From positions 175,018,104 through 175,082,103 of the forward strand of contig CM070873.1 of assembly GCA_036365515.1 (NCBI GenBank): 64,000 nt of DNA, read 5' to 3'. Of the stretch, positions 24,077 through 34,089 are shown in pieces. Position 1 is the stretch's first letter. Every line of letters starts with the position of its first letter. The position numbers and the translations under genes were made by a program. The notes under the pieces were generated by a model. That model made no database searches. It was not told the origin of the DNA and was given only the letters and a program-made list of their open reading frames with translations. Source of the stretch: Torymus aiolomorphi (taxonomy: Eukaryota; Arthropoda; Insecta; Hymenoptera; Torymidae).

Positions 24077-25890
24077 CTAAGATTGAAATGCTGCAATTGG
24101 AGACTTTGAGGTATTAAGTTTGGCAATAGGTCCGCTTATAATCCATCCGAAGATTGTGCGTTGGGCCATTTGAGTTCCGGAAGGTCCTTTGACCAGTCCG
24201 TTGAGCAAGGTCTCTGGGAAGATGTCGGCCCCAAGTAAAATGTCAATTTCAGCAGGTGTTTCCCTGAAATCGTCAGCTAATTGTAATCCTTTCAAATGGG
24301 TCCAGGCATTCTTTAGTTCATGGCATCTTTGCGTGTATTTAGTAATGAAGGGAAGTACTAGTGCGTTTAATTGCAAATGTGCTTTAGGGTTAAAGGCGGA
24401 TGTAAGTTGCAAAGTTGTACGGCCCTTAGCAGGGATGTGAGAATAACCTCCAATACCACTCAACGGCACTGTCGTGGCAGGGTATGGTTGTTCAAGCTTC
24501 TTTAATAACACCTCGGATACAAAAGAACTTTGGGATCCAGGATCTATCATAGCTCGAGCAGTATGAATTCTGCCATCAGCACCACGTAGTTTCACCAACG
24601 CAGTAGCCAGAAGAGTAGGTTCTACGCTGGAGCTTTGAGCTACTAAACTTAGTTGCAGGTCAGTGTTGGCAGCAAAAGAGGGACCAGTGAAAGCGACGTG
24701 ATTATGTATTGGTTCAGTGGCAGACACATGAGAATTTGTATTTGTATCTTCGTGAAGAAGGGTATGGTGTTGTTTGTTACATATGATACATCTTCTGTCA
24801 GATCGGCAATTACTGATTGGGTGAAACCCAAGACAATTGAAATATAACTTCTTTTTTTCCACGAAGATTTTTCGTTCATTTGCGGTTTTGGCTTTGAAGG
24901 CATTGCAACGAGTAATGAAATGTGCGTCTGTACAAAAGACACACTTGTCGGTAAACGTAGCATGAGAGCTAATTGATCTATTTTCTGAAGTTTTAGATTT
25001 ACTTAACTTAGGTACGGAGGTGGTTTCTAAAAAATCAATACGTTCGGTGATGAACAGACTAAGTTGGACAAAAGTAGGGGGATCGGCACTCTTGCTGACT
25101 TGTTTTTCCCACTCGCATAAGGTTTTGAAATCAAGCTTATGAGCAATGATAGGCACGAGTAGATCATCCCATTGATTGGTTAGCCTTTTGAGTTGCTCTA
25201 AAGCCGAGATTGCATTTGTCGATGTATTAAGAAGGGATTGTAAATGAGATGGTGACTCGGAGTGTACGGCAGGAAGATCGAGTAGGGTCTTGGTATAAAT
25301 GGCAACGAGTCGACGTTTGTTTCTATAGTGATCTTCCAACTTTTTCCAGGCAATAGGGAAGTTGAGATCTGTAATTTGAATTGTTTTGAGCATATCAGCT
25401 GCTTCCCCTTGAACGTGCGTTTTCAATTGCTGTAGTTTCTCTGAATTAGAGAGTCGTTCATCGTTGGTGATGGTAGCTTTGAATAGATCTTTAAAATCTA
25501 GCCAGTCAGTAAATTTCCCGGAAAAAGTGGCAACTTCGATATTGGGTAACTTTCTTGTAGGAACTGTTTGTTGTACAATAGGCGCAGTGTTCTGTTGAGG
25601 AAATCCTCTAAGTAATCTGGTAATATAGGCAGCTGAATTGATGTAACCTTCTTCTGTTGCACCATAGCAGTCGTTGACAAAATATTCACTTTGGCTAGTA
25701 CTTACAAATTTCTGAGATAGAATGATAGTGTGGTTTTCTTGAAATTCGTTCCAGTTTTTCTCTAGCGTCCGTAGTCTAGCTTCAAGAAACTCTTGAGTGA
25801 TATTCGTACTGACGCTCGATGACTTGCGTAAGCGAAAGTGTTGGCATTTTGAAAAACGTTGGATATTAAAGATTCTTGAGTTTTATGAGT
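24077..25890 (-). CDS. BEL/Pao Gag-protease polyprotein (pol missing)
   Basis: The frame is open from about 25890 to the stop at 24077, but no in-frame ATG is present in the first part, so the start is uncertain. An N-terminal coiled region leads to FSGKFTDWLDFKDLF and LKTHVQGEAADMLK, the DUF1759 Gag domain of Pao elements. Next come zinc-knuckle-like CVFCTDAHFITRCNAF and CIICNKQHHTLLHE. The aspartic protease (DUF1758) has MIDPGSQSSFVSE, GIGGYSHIPAKG and IDILLGADIF. The frame ends soon after FGWIISGPI, where reverse transcriptase should follow. The copy is therefore non-autonomous. Confidence 0.85.
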
Positions 25891-26106
25891 TGATGTGATG
25901 ACTCCGCCCGCCGTGCGAGTGCGGAGGCTGAAGATCAGTCACACGAGGTCTCGTTAGGAGGTCGTAAATCTCCAACGAAATCGCCTTACTTGTCAGAGGT
26001 CGTAAATCTCTTGCAATTGAGAACAACTAAATAACAGAATTTTATCCGATCGCTTTTCAAGTATTCCTCTCGGTTGACAACTCAATCCGGCTCGAAGGAC
26101 CAGAAA
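25890..26106 (-). other. BEL/Pao 5' leader next to the LTR
   Basis: It holds the post-LTR sequence TGGTCCTTCGAGCCGGAT (26106-26088 on the minus strand), where priming normally occurs, and a leader with a tandem phrase around AGGTCGTAAATCTC. Confidence 0.6.
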
Positions 26107-26661
26107 TGTGCACGAATGAACGTGTACGAGTTATTTATATTGTTAGAGTTTGTCAACGAGAAGAAATGAATAAGTGTGACTCTTGGACTCTCTGCTCCAA
26201 CCCACTCGAAAGTAAAATTGGAAGCAGAAGGAATAAGAACGCTACGCGCGTTCGAGTAAAATAGGCAAGCAATACGCAAGGTATATGCAATAGGCAAACT
26301 GATAATACGAGAGCCTCGCGTAATATCAGCAAAGCAAAAAAAATAGCAATTGGGCAATAAGTAAAGCAAGGGGTAAATATAAGTAAGGCAAATAATGTGT
26401 CTTAGTCGCAACTAAGACACGTGTAGGCAAATGTACGCAACAAATATAGGCAAAAGTATAGGGGAAAAGTAACAAGGCATGTGCATAAAGCACCTGAATA
26501 GTGGCTGCCGCAGACCTCTATATGTATACTCATTGAAGTATTTTTCATTGAAGGTTGCTCGTCGGTGCTTGCCATCTGGCGGACACTTCGGGTACTTCAA
26601 TCCCGAACATACCGCCCGCTTTCGTCCATACAATGGGCGAACAGAATTAGTTTAGCAGACA
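26107..26661 (-). repeat. BEL/Pao LTR, right copy
   Basis: 555 bases with TG...CA ends, nearly identical to 23505-24058. It is followed on both sides by the same internal sequence, so it is the shared LTR of a head-to-tail pair. Confidence 0.9.
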
Positions 26662-27665
26662 TTTAAACCGATCTGAAAACTAAGATTGAAATGCTGCAAT
26701 TGGAGACTTTGAGGTATTAAGTTTGGCAATAGGTCCGCTTATAATTCATCCGAAGATTGTGCGTTGGGCCATTTGAGTTTCGAAAGGTCCTTTGACCAGT
26801 CCGTTGAGCAAGGTCTCTGGGAAGATGTCGGCCCCAAGTAAAATGTCAATTTCAGCAGGTGTTTCCCTGAAATCGTCAGCTAATTGTAATCCTTTCAAAT
26901 GGGTCCAGGCATTCTTTAGTTCATGGCATCTTTGCGTGTATTTAGTAATGAAGGGAAGTACTAGTGCGTTTAATTGCAAATGTGCTTTAGGGTTAAAGGC
27001 GGATGTAAGTTGCAAAGTTGTACGGCCCTTAGCAGGGATGTGAGAATAACCTCCAATACCACTCAACGGCACTGTCGTGGCAGGGTATGGTTGTTCAAGC
27101 TTCTTTAATAACACCTCGGATACAAAAGAACTTTGGGATCCAGGATCTATCATAGCTCGAGCAGTATGAATTCTGCCATCAGCACCACGTAGTTTCACCA
27201 ACGCAGTAGCCAGAAGAGTAGGTTCTACGCTGGAGCTTTGAGCTACTAAACTTAGTTGCAGGTCAGTGTTGGCAGCAAAAGAGGGACCAGTGAAAGCGAC
27301 GTGATTATGTATTGGTTCAGTGGCAGACACATGAGAATTTGTATTTGTATCTTCGTGAAGAAGGGTATGGTGTTGTTTGTTACATATGATACATCTTCTG
27401 TCAGATCGGCAATTACTGATTGGGTGAAACCTAAGACAATTGAAACATAACTTCCCTTTTTCCACGAAGATTTTTCGTTCATTTGCGGTTTTGGCTTTGA
27501 AGGCATTGCAACGAGTAATGAAATGTGCGTCTGTACAAAAGACACACTTGTCAGTAAACGTAGCATGAGAGCTAATTGATCTATTTTCTGAAGTTTTAGA
27601 TTTACTTAACTTAGGTACGGAGGTGGTTTCTAAAAAATCAATACGTTCGGTGATGAACAGACTAA
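26662..27665 (-). pseudogene. BEL/Pao Gag-protease, second truncated copy
   Basis: Almost identical to 24059-25080, covering the zinc-knuckle and DUF1758 protease parts (frame 27705-26746, including a few non-element codons at its start). The 5' half of gag is cut at 27665, where the sequence switches to the right inverted repeat of the host transposon. A frame change near 26770 alters its C-terminus. Confidence 0.85.
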
Positions 27666-27669
27666 TCCC

Positions 27670-27920
27670 GAACAAATCTCGAAACAGATCAACTATAATT
27701 TTCAATTTTCTTTATAACATGGCAATTTTGAATCAAATTTAGCTCATTAAAAAATTTTTATATCAAAAATACAAGGGAAAATATCATATTTACCCTTATA
27801 AAAAATAGGGGATGGAACCCCATCTTTAAAACTGTGTCGAAAAACTCGGCTTTTCATAAGAAACAAATAGGTGTTGGTTTCATTAAAAAATGCCGATTCC
27901 ATCTTGAGATATTAAAAAAA
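27670..27920. repeat. Right terminal inverted repeat of the DDE transposon, outer part
   Basis: Inverse of about 15575-15830: CATCTTGAGATATTAAAAAA, the GAAACCAACACC complement and GATCAACTATAATTTTCAAT. It is followed by two copies of an AAGAATTATTTCTTATTTCT unit at 27921-27990. Confidence 0.82.
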
Positions 27921-27993
27921 AGAATTATTTCTTATTTCTTATTTGAAATAAGAAAAAAGAATTATTTCTTATTTCTTATTTGAAATAAGAAAA

Positions 27994-28560
27994 ATGTTCC
28001 AGTTAGAATCGATATCTTTCCACTATGCAACTTTAAGAGATAATTATTTAAACAGTACAAGCAAGACCAGGAACAAATCAATTCAACTACCAAAAAGTGA
28101 TAAACGAATTAGTGATCAAAATAGCTACGATGAAGCTATAAGGATCTTTAATAGGCTCACGAAAGATCTCAAAATTATGTCATTCAGTAGACAAATTATA
28201 AAGAAAAAATGAAAAATGTTCATATAAAAAGAGGCGATAACAAATTAAATTAAATATTAATAATTTAATATTAACAAAAATTTTATTATCTGTTATATGG
28301 TATAATAATTTCTACGCGATGTTTTAATAAATCTATATGCGATGTTGACTAAATTTTAAGCGTCTACCATAACCTAGTATGTAAGAATATATTATTTAGC
28401 TTTTAAGTTTTTCCTTTTTTGATTCTTTTGTACCAGATCTACACACAGGCAATACTATTTGCCTCGGTAGGATTTACTTATGTACATTTACTACGTAAAT
28501 ATATAATAATGTAATTGTAAATATTATCTGGAAATAAATAAATAAATAAATTTATATATA
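27994..28560 (+). pseudogene. LINE B fragment: C-terminal end and tail
   Basis: A 72-residue frame (27994-28212) matches the C-terminus of the LINE at 35388-35831: SISFHYATLRDNYLNSTSKT then SDQNSYDEAIRIFNRLTK. An AT-rich 3' region follows, ending in AAATAAATAAATAAAT near 28536-28552, like the tail of the related LINE. Orientation is the same as the 5' piece at 14319, so the two may be halves of one insertion, with the middle of the reverse transcriptase deleted. Confidence 0.82.
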
Positions 28561-29880
28561 GACTATATGAAAAGTTATTTGCATATATCTATATTTGTAG
28601 AATTATAAGGCAAATTTTCTACAAAAAAATAATAAATGTGTAATAGTAAATGCATAATTTCCATTTAAATTTTACTGCAGAGATGTATTTTTGTGTATTC
28701 TAATGATAATAACGGTGAAAATAAGTATTAGAATTAATGCAATAATAAAATTATAAGGGTTTTTTGAGCATTGCGGTCGTGCCTATTATGTAAAAACGAA
28801 GTTTTTACATAGGGAGGAGGCGGGCGACGAGCGAAGCGAGGAGCAGGTGTGCGTGTGGGCGGGGTGGGGGGGGGGGTGGCGTGTCGAGCTGCGCTCGACA
28901 CGCAGGGCGGCTCGGCCCCCCTAGTTTAAATCTGGGTCGCCTTGTGTCGTCTGTCTGGTTATAAACCCTTTGCTTTCATTATTTCCTGCGTTTTTCTGAT
29001 ATGACATGACATATTACTCTTTTGCCTATGCTATACTTAATATTTCTTTTTAAATATGTTTTTATTATTAATTCAACTATTTCTTCTTTTGCAATTGTTT
29101 ACTTGACAATATAATTTATTTATTTATTTGTCACTTTTATATCTGTATCGCTTATGTTTGCCTTTTAATTAGGGTCCTGATTTTTTTTTATATCTTATTA
29201 TTTAAAATACAATATTTATTTATCCAATGATTATTAATCTTGAAACCTTGGTTTGATACTATTTTTTAATTTTCTCTTATGTATTAGAGTTTTCCATTTT
29301 TTTTATTTTTTTCCTTGTATTTCATTGTTATTTATCTTTTATATTTAAATGTTGGTTTGTTATTTTCTTATTTTATTATTATTCTCTTTGTATGTCATCT
29401 ATTCTTATAATATTCTTGTTTGTATTTATGATTTAAATTGTATTGCTTGTATTAGACTGTATTCTTATTTTTCGCGTAATATATTTTCGATTTGAATATT
29501 TTAAATAAAAATTATTTGTTTTATCAATTATTTTTGTAATTATAATTTGTTAGATAATACGTTAATAACTCGACAAGCCGTACGCATTTATTTTCGGTAG
29601 TTTTGGTAATTCATGCTACAATGAATGTATTTTATATGAGTATTTTACTCGTATGTCAAGAACTTATTTGATCTTCTTTCAAACGTTTATAGTTTGATTT
29701 AGCTGATCTAGTGAACTTTCATTCGATTTGTACCGGAACCACTGTGAAGTTTTGAACACTGAGGAATTTACTCTTATATTTTGATTGATACTTAATAGTT
29801 GAATTATATTACCTTTTCCCCTTGGCGTAGGTTCTCGAAATGAATCAATCACACTTTTGAAATTAATTAGGATTTGTTTA
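28560..29880. other. AT-rich DNA with a GC palindrome island
   Basis: Mostly low-complexity AT with no gene. At 28775-28935 there is a sharp GC-rich island: palindrome TATGTAAAAACGAAGTTTTTACATA, a GAGCGAAGCGAG phrase, a G-rich run (GGGGTGGGGGGGGGGGTGG) and palindrome GTGTCGAGCTGCGCTCGACAC. Confidence 0.5.
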
Positions 29881-29884
29881 TTAA

Positions 29885-30045
29885 TCCCAATACGTAGAAA
29901 AAAAAACACAATTGTAGCTTATGCGACGTTTCGTCAGCTAGATTACTGACCTCTTAAGGCTTTATTAAAAAATATATAAAATGATTAGAATTTATTTTAC
30001 AATTAAACAGAGATAATAAATTAACAATAATAATTAGACCAGGCT
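29885..30045 (-). repeat. Penelope-like terminal segment (left), with hammerhead-like motif
   Basis: Inverse of 33220-33390, sharing AATTGTAGCTTATGCGACG, TAAACAGAGATAATAAATTA and ATGATTAGAATTTATTTTAC. On the minus strand, 29958-29925 reads CTTAAGAGGTCAG, loop, CTGACGAAACGTC: a perfect 5-bp stem II and the GAAAC-GUC core of a hammerhead ribozyme. The CUGANGA box has U in place of the essential G, so it is probably inactive. Confidence 0.55.
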
Positions 30046-30384
30046 TACCACAACAAAAAATCTATGCTAATAAAAGATGACTTTATTAGCATCGTCAATG
30101 AATAAAGTCAATGTTGTGGGAAACCGTACACATCTCTACTTATATATATATATATATATATAAACTTGTATAACGTTAGTTCCCAGGACCCCATGTTACT
30201 GTATACCTATACGTGACTAAAGAAATAATGTCTCTTATGGGGGGCCGATGTCCTCAAAACTGACGTTAAACATATGTAGATTCAGGGACTGTCCCCAAAA
30301 CTAACAAATGTCCCCGAAACCAACGTTAAACGTCTGGAATGTCCTGGAAACTAACATAAAACATAAATATATATATATTCGGTA

Positions 30385-31663
30385 TTCAAATAAGTTTCCG
30401 CCGTTTTCAAGAGATGGCTCCACTGACAAGATTACTTTAAAATCGTCAGATGTAAAATGTCTCATAGAAAGTTTGGACACCTGGCAACAACATAACTTTA
30501 AAATACTATTGACTTTGTATTGGCAGTATACATCTTTTTTGTTCGAAAATGTCGAGTTTTGTTCGGCGCTTATTCGGTAATAAGCGTCATTTGTGGGAAA
30601 TTTTGATTTATTTATTTCATTTAAAGAAATCTGCTGCTGAGGCGCATCGATCGCTTGTAGAAGTTTACGGTGATGCTGCTTTAAGTGCGAGAAGTTGTCG
30701 TGAGTGGTTTCAAAAGATTAAAACGGCGAGTTTGACGTGGAAGATAAAGAACGCGAAGGAAGGCCAGTCAAGTTTGAAGACGCTGAGTTAGAGGCATTAT
30801 TGGACCAAGACTCATACCAAACTGAAGAGCAACTTGCAGAAAGCTTGGGAGTGAGTCAATAAGCGATTTCACACCGTCTCAAGACCATTGGTATGGTACA
30901 AAAGCAAGGAAATTGGGTTCCGCATGAACTGAAACCCAGAGGCGTCGAGCGCCGTCTTTTCACGTGCGAGCAATTTCTCCAAAGACAAATTCGAAAGGGG
31001 TTTTTGCATCGAATAGTGACGGGGGATGAAAAGTGGATCTACTACGACAATCCAAAGCGTAGGAAATCATGGGGTAAGCCCAGCCATGTACCAACTTCAA
31101 CGGCCAAACCGAATATTTATGGCAAAAGTTAATGTTGTGCATTTGGTGGGATCAGCTCGGAGTAATCTATTACGAGCTACTCCAGCCTAACGAAACTATC
31201 ACTGGAGAACGTTATCAACAGCAACAGTTGCAATTGAGCAGAGAATTGGAGCTTAAACGCCCCCAATATGCCAAAAGACATGACAAAGTGATTTTTCAGC
31301 ACGACAACGCTCGGCCACATGTTGCAAAAGTCGTCAAGGATACTTTGGAAGCTTTACAATGGGATGTCTTACTCCACCCGCCGTATTCGCCAGACATTAT
31401 TGCTCCTTCGGACTACCACTTGTTCCGGTCGATGGCTCACGCCCTGCTCAAGCAGCACTTCATTTCTTACGAAGAAGCCAAAAATTGGGTTGATTCATGG
31501 GTAAAATATGCAGAGTTTTTTCGACGTGGCTCCGAATGCTGCCAGAAAGATGGCAAAAAGTAGTAGCCAATGACGGACAATATTTTGAATAAAATGTAAC
31601 GTATATTTTTTTTACAATAAATTAATAAATTTTATAAAAAAACGGCGGAAACTCATTTGTATT
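30385..31663 (+). mobile_element. mariner transposon inserted in a (TA)n tract
   Basis: Inverted ends ATTCAAATAAGTTTCCGCCG (left) and CGGCGGAAACTCATTTGTAT (right), total length about 1.28 kb, the usual mariner size. Both flanks are (TA)n, so the TA duplication cannot be separated from the repeat. It encodes one transposase with breaks. Confidence 0.92.
30549..31563 (+). pseudogene. mariner transposase, DD34D type, frameshifted
   Basis: The N-terminal HTH region has KKSAAEAHRSLVEVYGDAAL and SCREWFQKIK. Then come a frameshift near 30750, the second HTH (ESLGVSQ followed by a stop, then AISHRLK near 30840-30880), GNWVPHELKPR (the WVPHEL linker), VTGDEKWIYYDNPKRRKSW (first catalytic Asp), a frame change near 31125, FQHDNARPHVAK (second Asp) and SPDIIAPSDYHLFRSMAH (third Asp, with one extra Ile codon). 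At least two frameshifts and one stop make the gene dead. It is close to widespread insect mariners. Confidence 0.9.

Positions 31664-31751
<88 letters not shown>
31664..31751. repeat. (TA)n microsatellite
   Basis: About 85 bases of uninterrupted TA after the mariner. Further TA tracts lie at 30141-30162, 31892-31916, 32151-32237 and 32470-32500 and delimit the cassettes. Confidence 0.95.
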
Positions 31752-31753
<2 letters not shown>

Positions 31754-32150
31754 AGGACTTATGTTGACATCGCGTGTTAATACTTATGTAAAATTAACAC
31801 GTAAAAATTATGCGACGTATAAGTACCGCAAAGTCAGCATAAGTCTCGCACCAGTTCAGAAATTGTCTGCATAAGTCACGTTCCATACAAATATATATAT
31901 ATATATATATATATATGTTTGTAAATTGGTACTTTTGAGGAGATGTGAACCTTTCGTTCAGAGTTCGGACAATGTGACTAAAGAAATAATGATCCTCAGG
32001 TTACCGACTCTGGGAAAAGGGGGTATAGATTTCTCCTCAAAAGTCGCGATTCTTGCTTTGAGAAATTTGAGGAGTCTTCAAAATGCCGACATCTCTTCAA
32101 AAGTACCGATCTATACGTTGATATCTCTTCAAATATACCAATTCCCATAG

Positions 32151-32240
<90 letters not shown>

Positions 32241-32467
32241 CGGGTGAACCGTACTTTTGAGGATCTAGAGTTTCTTCCGTCAGAGTCTAGGATGCGTGAC
32301 TGAAGAAATAAATTCCTCTCGGCGTGGAAGGTATTAATATCCGCCATTTTAAATCCTCAAAAGTCTAGTTTCGTATATATTACTTTTGGGGATCGTCCCC
32401 AAAAGTACGAAAAGTCCTCAAAATTTCGGTTTGTTGCCGAATATAAGCCTCAAAAGTATGTTTTGCC

Positions 32468-32503
<36 letters not shown>

Positions 32504-32928
32504 GTATAATGTTGTTATCCAGGACCTCTTAGGGTTTTCTGCAGTAAAAGTGGGTAAGGGCGGCGCTTCGCGCCGCCATTGTCTACAATACAACATCCCT
32601 CAGGGTATTGACTAACACCACGACGCCTGCCGCGCCCCCTTTCAGTTCCGCAGTATTTTACGTTGATTTCGGAAAAAAATTACGGAAAAAATGGTTCTGA
32701 AAGTAACCCTAAAGGTTCTCGAAACTACAGGTCAAGTCCTGGAAACTAACGTTAGACATATACAGTTTCCAGAACCTGTCCCCGAAACTAAAAAATGTCC
32801 TGGAAACTAACGTTACACATAATGAATGTCCTGGATACTAATGTTAAACAGAAATATACATACGAGTCAGTTTGTTTACACACATAAAGTCATAATAGAA
32901 AGTTAAAAAGCGATTTGTATACATTATT

Positions 32929-33190
32929 TCAATTTTGTGTATCCTCTGTTTTGTTAACTGTACTTTTAGTACTATTGATGTTAATCATTTCCGAAATTTT
33001 TCGTTTTTTGTAATCAACTTCCTTATCCAATATTCGTGTATTATCCCAATCTATAATGTGAGAGTTGTTTTTAGCATGTACAGCTATCATGGACTTGTCT
33101 TTCTTATCTTTTTCATGTTCTTTGATTCGAATTTTTAAAGCTCTTTTAGTTTCTCCCACATATGTAGCAGGACAGGTCTTATAATTGATC
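32929..33190 (-). pseudogene. Penelope-like element GIY-YIG endonuclease, C-terminal fragment
   Basis: On the minus strand the frame reads TCPATYVGETKRALKIRIKE, then AVHAKNNSHIIDWDNTRILD and YKKRKISEMINI, ending in a short tail. This is the GIY-YIG nuclease domain that follows the reverse transcriptase in Penelope-like retroelements: YVGET, the Arg (KRALKIRIKEH) and the final Glu (SEMINI). The upstream GIY half and the whole reverse transcriptase are missing, so only a 3' scrap remains. Next to it (33220-33390) is the inverted element terminus. Confidence 0.8.
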
Positions 33191-33219
33191 TAATTATTAT
33201 TGTTAATTAAATATTATTG

Positions 33220-33390
33220 TTAATTAGCTGGTCTAATTATTATTGTTAATTTATTATCTCTGTTTAATTGTAAAATAAATTCTAATCATTTTGTATATTT
33301 TTTAATAAAGCCTGAAGAAGTCAGTAACCAAGCTGATGAAACGTCGCACAAGCTACAATTGTGTTTTTTTTTTCTACGTATTGGCCCTCA
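33220..33390 (+). repeat. Penelope-like terminal segment (right), with hammerhead-like motif
   Basis: Inverse of 29885-30045. The plus strand at 33312-33345 reads CTGAAGA (fits CUGANGA), one extra A, GTCAG, 8-base loop, CTGAT, GAAAC, GTC. The short self-complementary ACGT stem III is typical of hammerheads reported in Penelope-like elements. The extra A between the core and stem II departs from the minimal consensus, so activity is uncertain. Confidence 0.5.
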
Positions 33391-33399
33391 CAGGATCCC

Positions 33400-34089
33400 A
33401 TATATATACCATATATTACCACATTAACTATATTACCATTACTATATTACCACATTAACAATGGAGGGTGCCTCTATCAACTTTAATTTGTTTATTAATA
33501 TAAGATTTCTTCTATAAATGGACCTGGCTAATAGTTGCCTTTTCAATAACTCTATTCGATTTATTCGATTAATTTGTACAGAATATATGCGTTGATTGCG
33601 CGATCAATTATTACAGATAAGTTATTGATTTTATTGATATACGAAATTCTAGTAATCTGATACGGCTCATTTTGGCCTATATAAAATATTTGCTACTCCT
33701 TTTGTCGGCTAGAGTGGTACGGAGCTCGCGATCTTTTCACGAATAACTGACTTGTGTAGCGTACGTCGCCGTATTTATTACATGGTTAAATTGGATTAAA
33801 GATGATCTCGATGCTGAGTCAAGATTATCTTATTAAACAAGTTTAATAAACAATTTTATGTAAAGTCGTTCGATTTGGAATTTGAAAAGTGCTGTGTGTA
33901 CAAAAAAGCTTTGACGAGCGTTTGCTTTCGCGAAGTCGATGGCTCGCTACGTCACGCTGCCGAAATGCTGCGTCGTTTAAATTCGCAATCACATAATTTT
34001 GTGGGTCAAGAAATTACTGATGAGAATATGAATATCAAATGTAATTTAAGGTTACGTCACAGAGGTAACACAAGTGGTAAAACGAAATT
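33400..34089. other. AT-rich DNA with one small unassigned frame
   Basis: A 73-residue frame at 33875-34096 on the plus strand (MEFEKCCVYKKALTSV...) has no recognised domain. It precedes the degraded gene at 34090-35037 and could belong to it. The rest shows repeated TTACCACATTAAC phrases (33415-33465) only. Confidence 0.3.

Larger units (their letters stand above)
23505..27665 (-). mobile_element. BEL/Pao retrotransposon, partial tandem LTR-internal-LTR-internal
   Basis: Minus-strand order is truncated internal copy (27665-26662), LTR (26661-26107), complete short internal region (26106-24059), LTR (24058-23505). The internal region encodes only Gag and protease; reverse transcriptase, RNase H and integrase are missing. 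The sequence TGGTCCTTCGAGCCGGAT just inside the 5' LTR is the characteristic start of BEL/Pao internal regions. The LTRs are nearly identical, so the insertion or the recombination is recent compared with the rest of the nest. Confidence 0.88.
15416..27920 (+). mobile_element. DDE transposon with ~1-kb inverted repeats, interrupted twice
   Basis: The left repeat (15416-16380) is inverted at 22925-23504 plus 27670-27920; the right arm is split by the BEL/Pao sequence at 23505-27665. The arms share phrases such as AAAGTTCACCCCCAA, AATGAAACCAACACC and GTTGACCTGTTTCGAG. Between the arms lies a transposase gene (18260-22700), itself split by a Tc1/mariner-like element. The outermost ~150 bases of the right arm are missing and replaced by an (AAGAATTATTTCTTATTTC) duplication at 27921-27990. 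Confidence 0.8.
30121..32850. repeat. (TA)n-separated foldback cassettes A-E
   Basis: Five segments lie between (TA)n tracts: A 30171-30362, B 31752-31885, C 31928-32139, D 32250-32460, E 32506-32849. In each, a head word is repeated in reverse complement several times in the tail. In A the head AACGTTAGTTCCCAGGACC is echoed by TGTCCTGGAAACTAAC-like words. In C the head GGTACTTTTGAGGAGATGT is echoed by ACATCTCTTCAAAAGTACC. A, C and D also share a central GTGACT(A/G)AAGAAATAA phrase. No ORF. A mariner sits between A and B. Confidence 0.65.

Noticed and set aside
26792..27043. Plus-strand ORFs in the BEL/Pao region (also 24189-24440)
   Set aside because: Antisense shadows of the protease domain, duplicated only because the element is duplicated.
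32129..32347. ORF with Tyr-Ile repeats
   Set aside because: Translation of a (TA)n tract.
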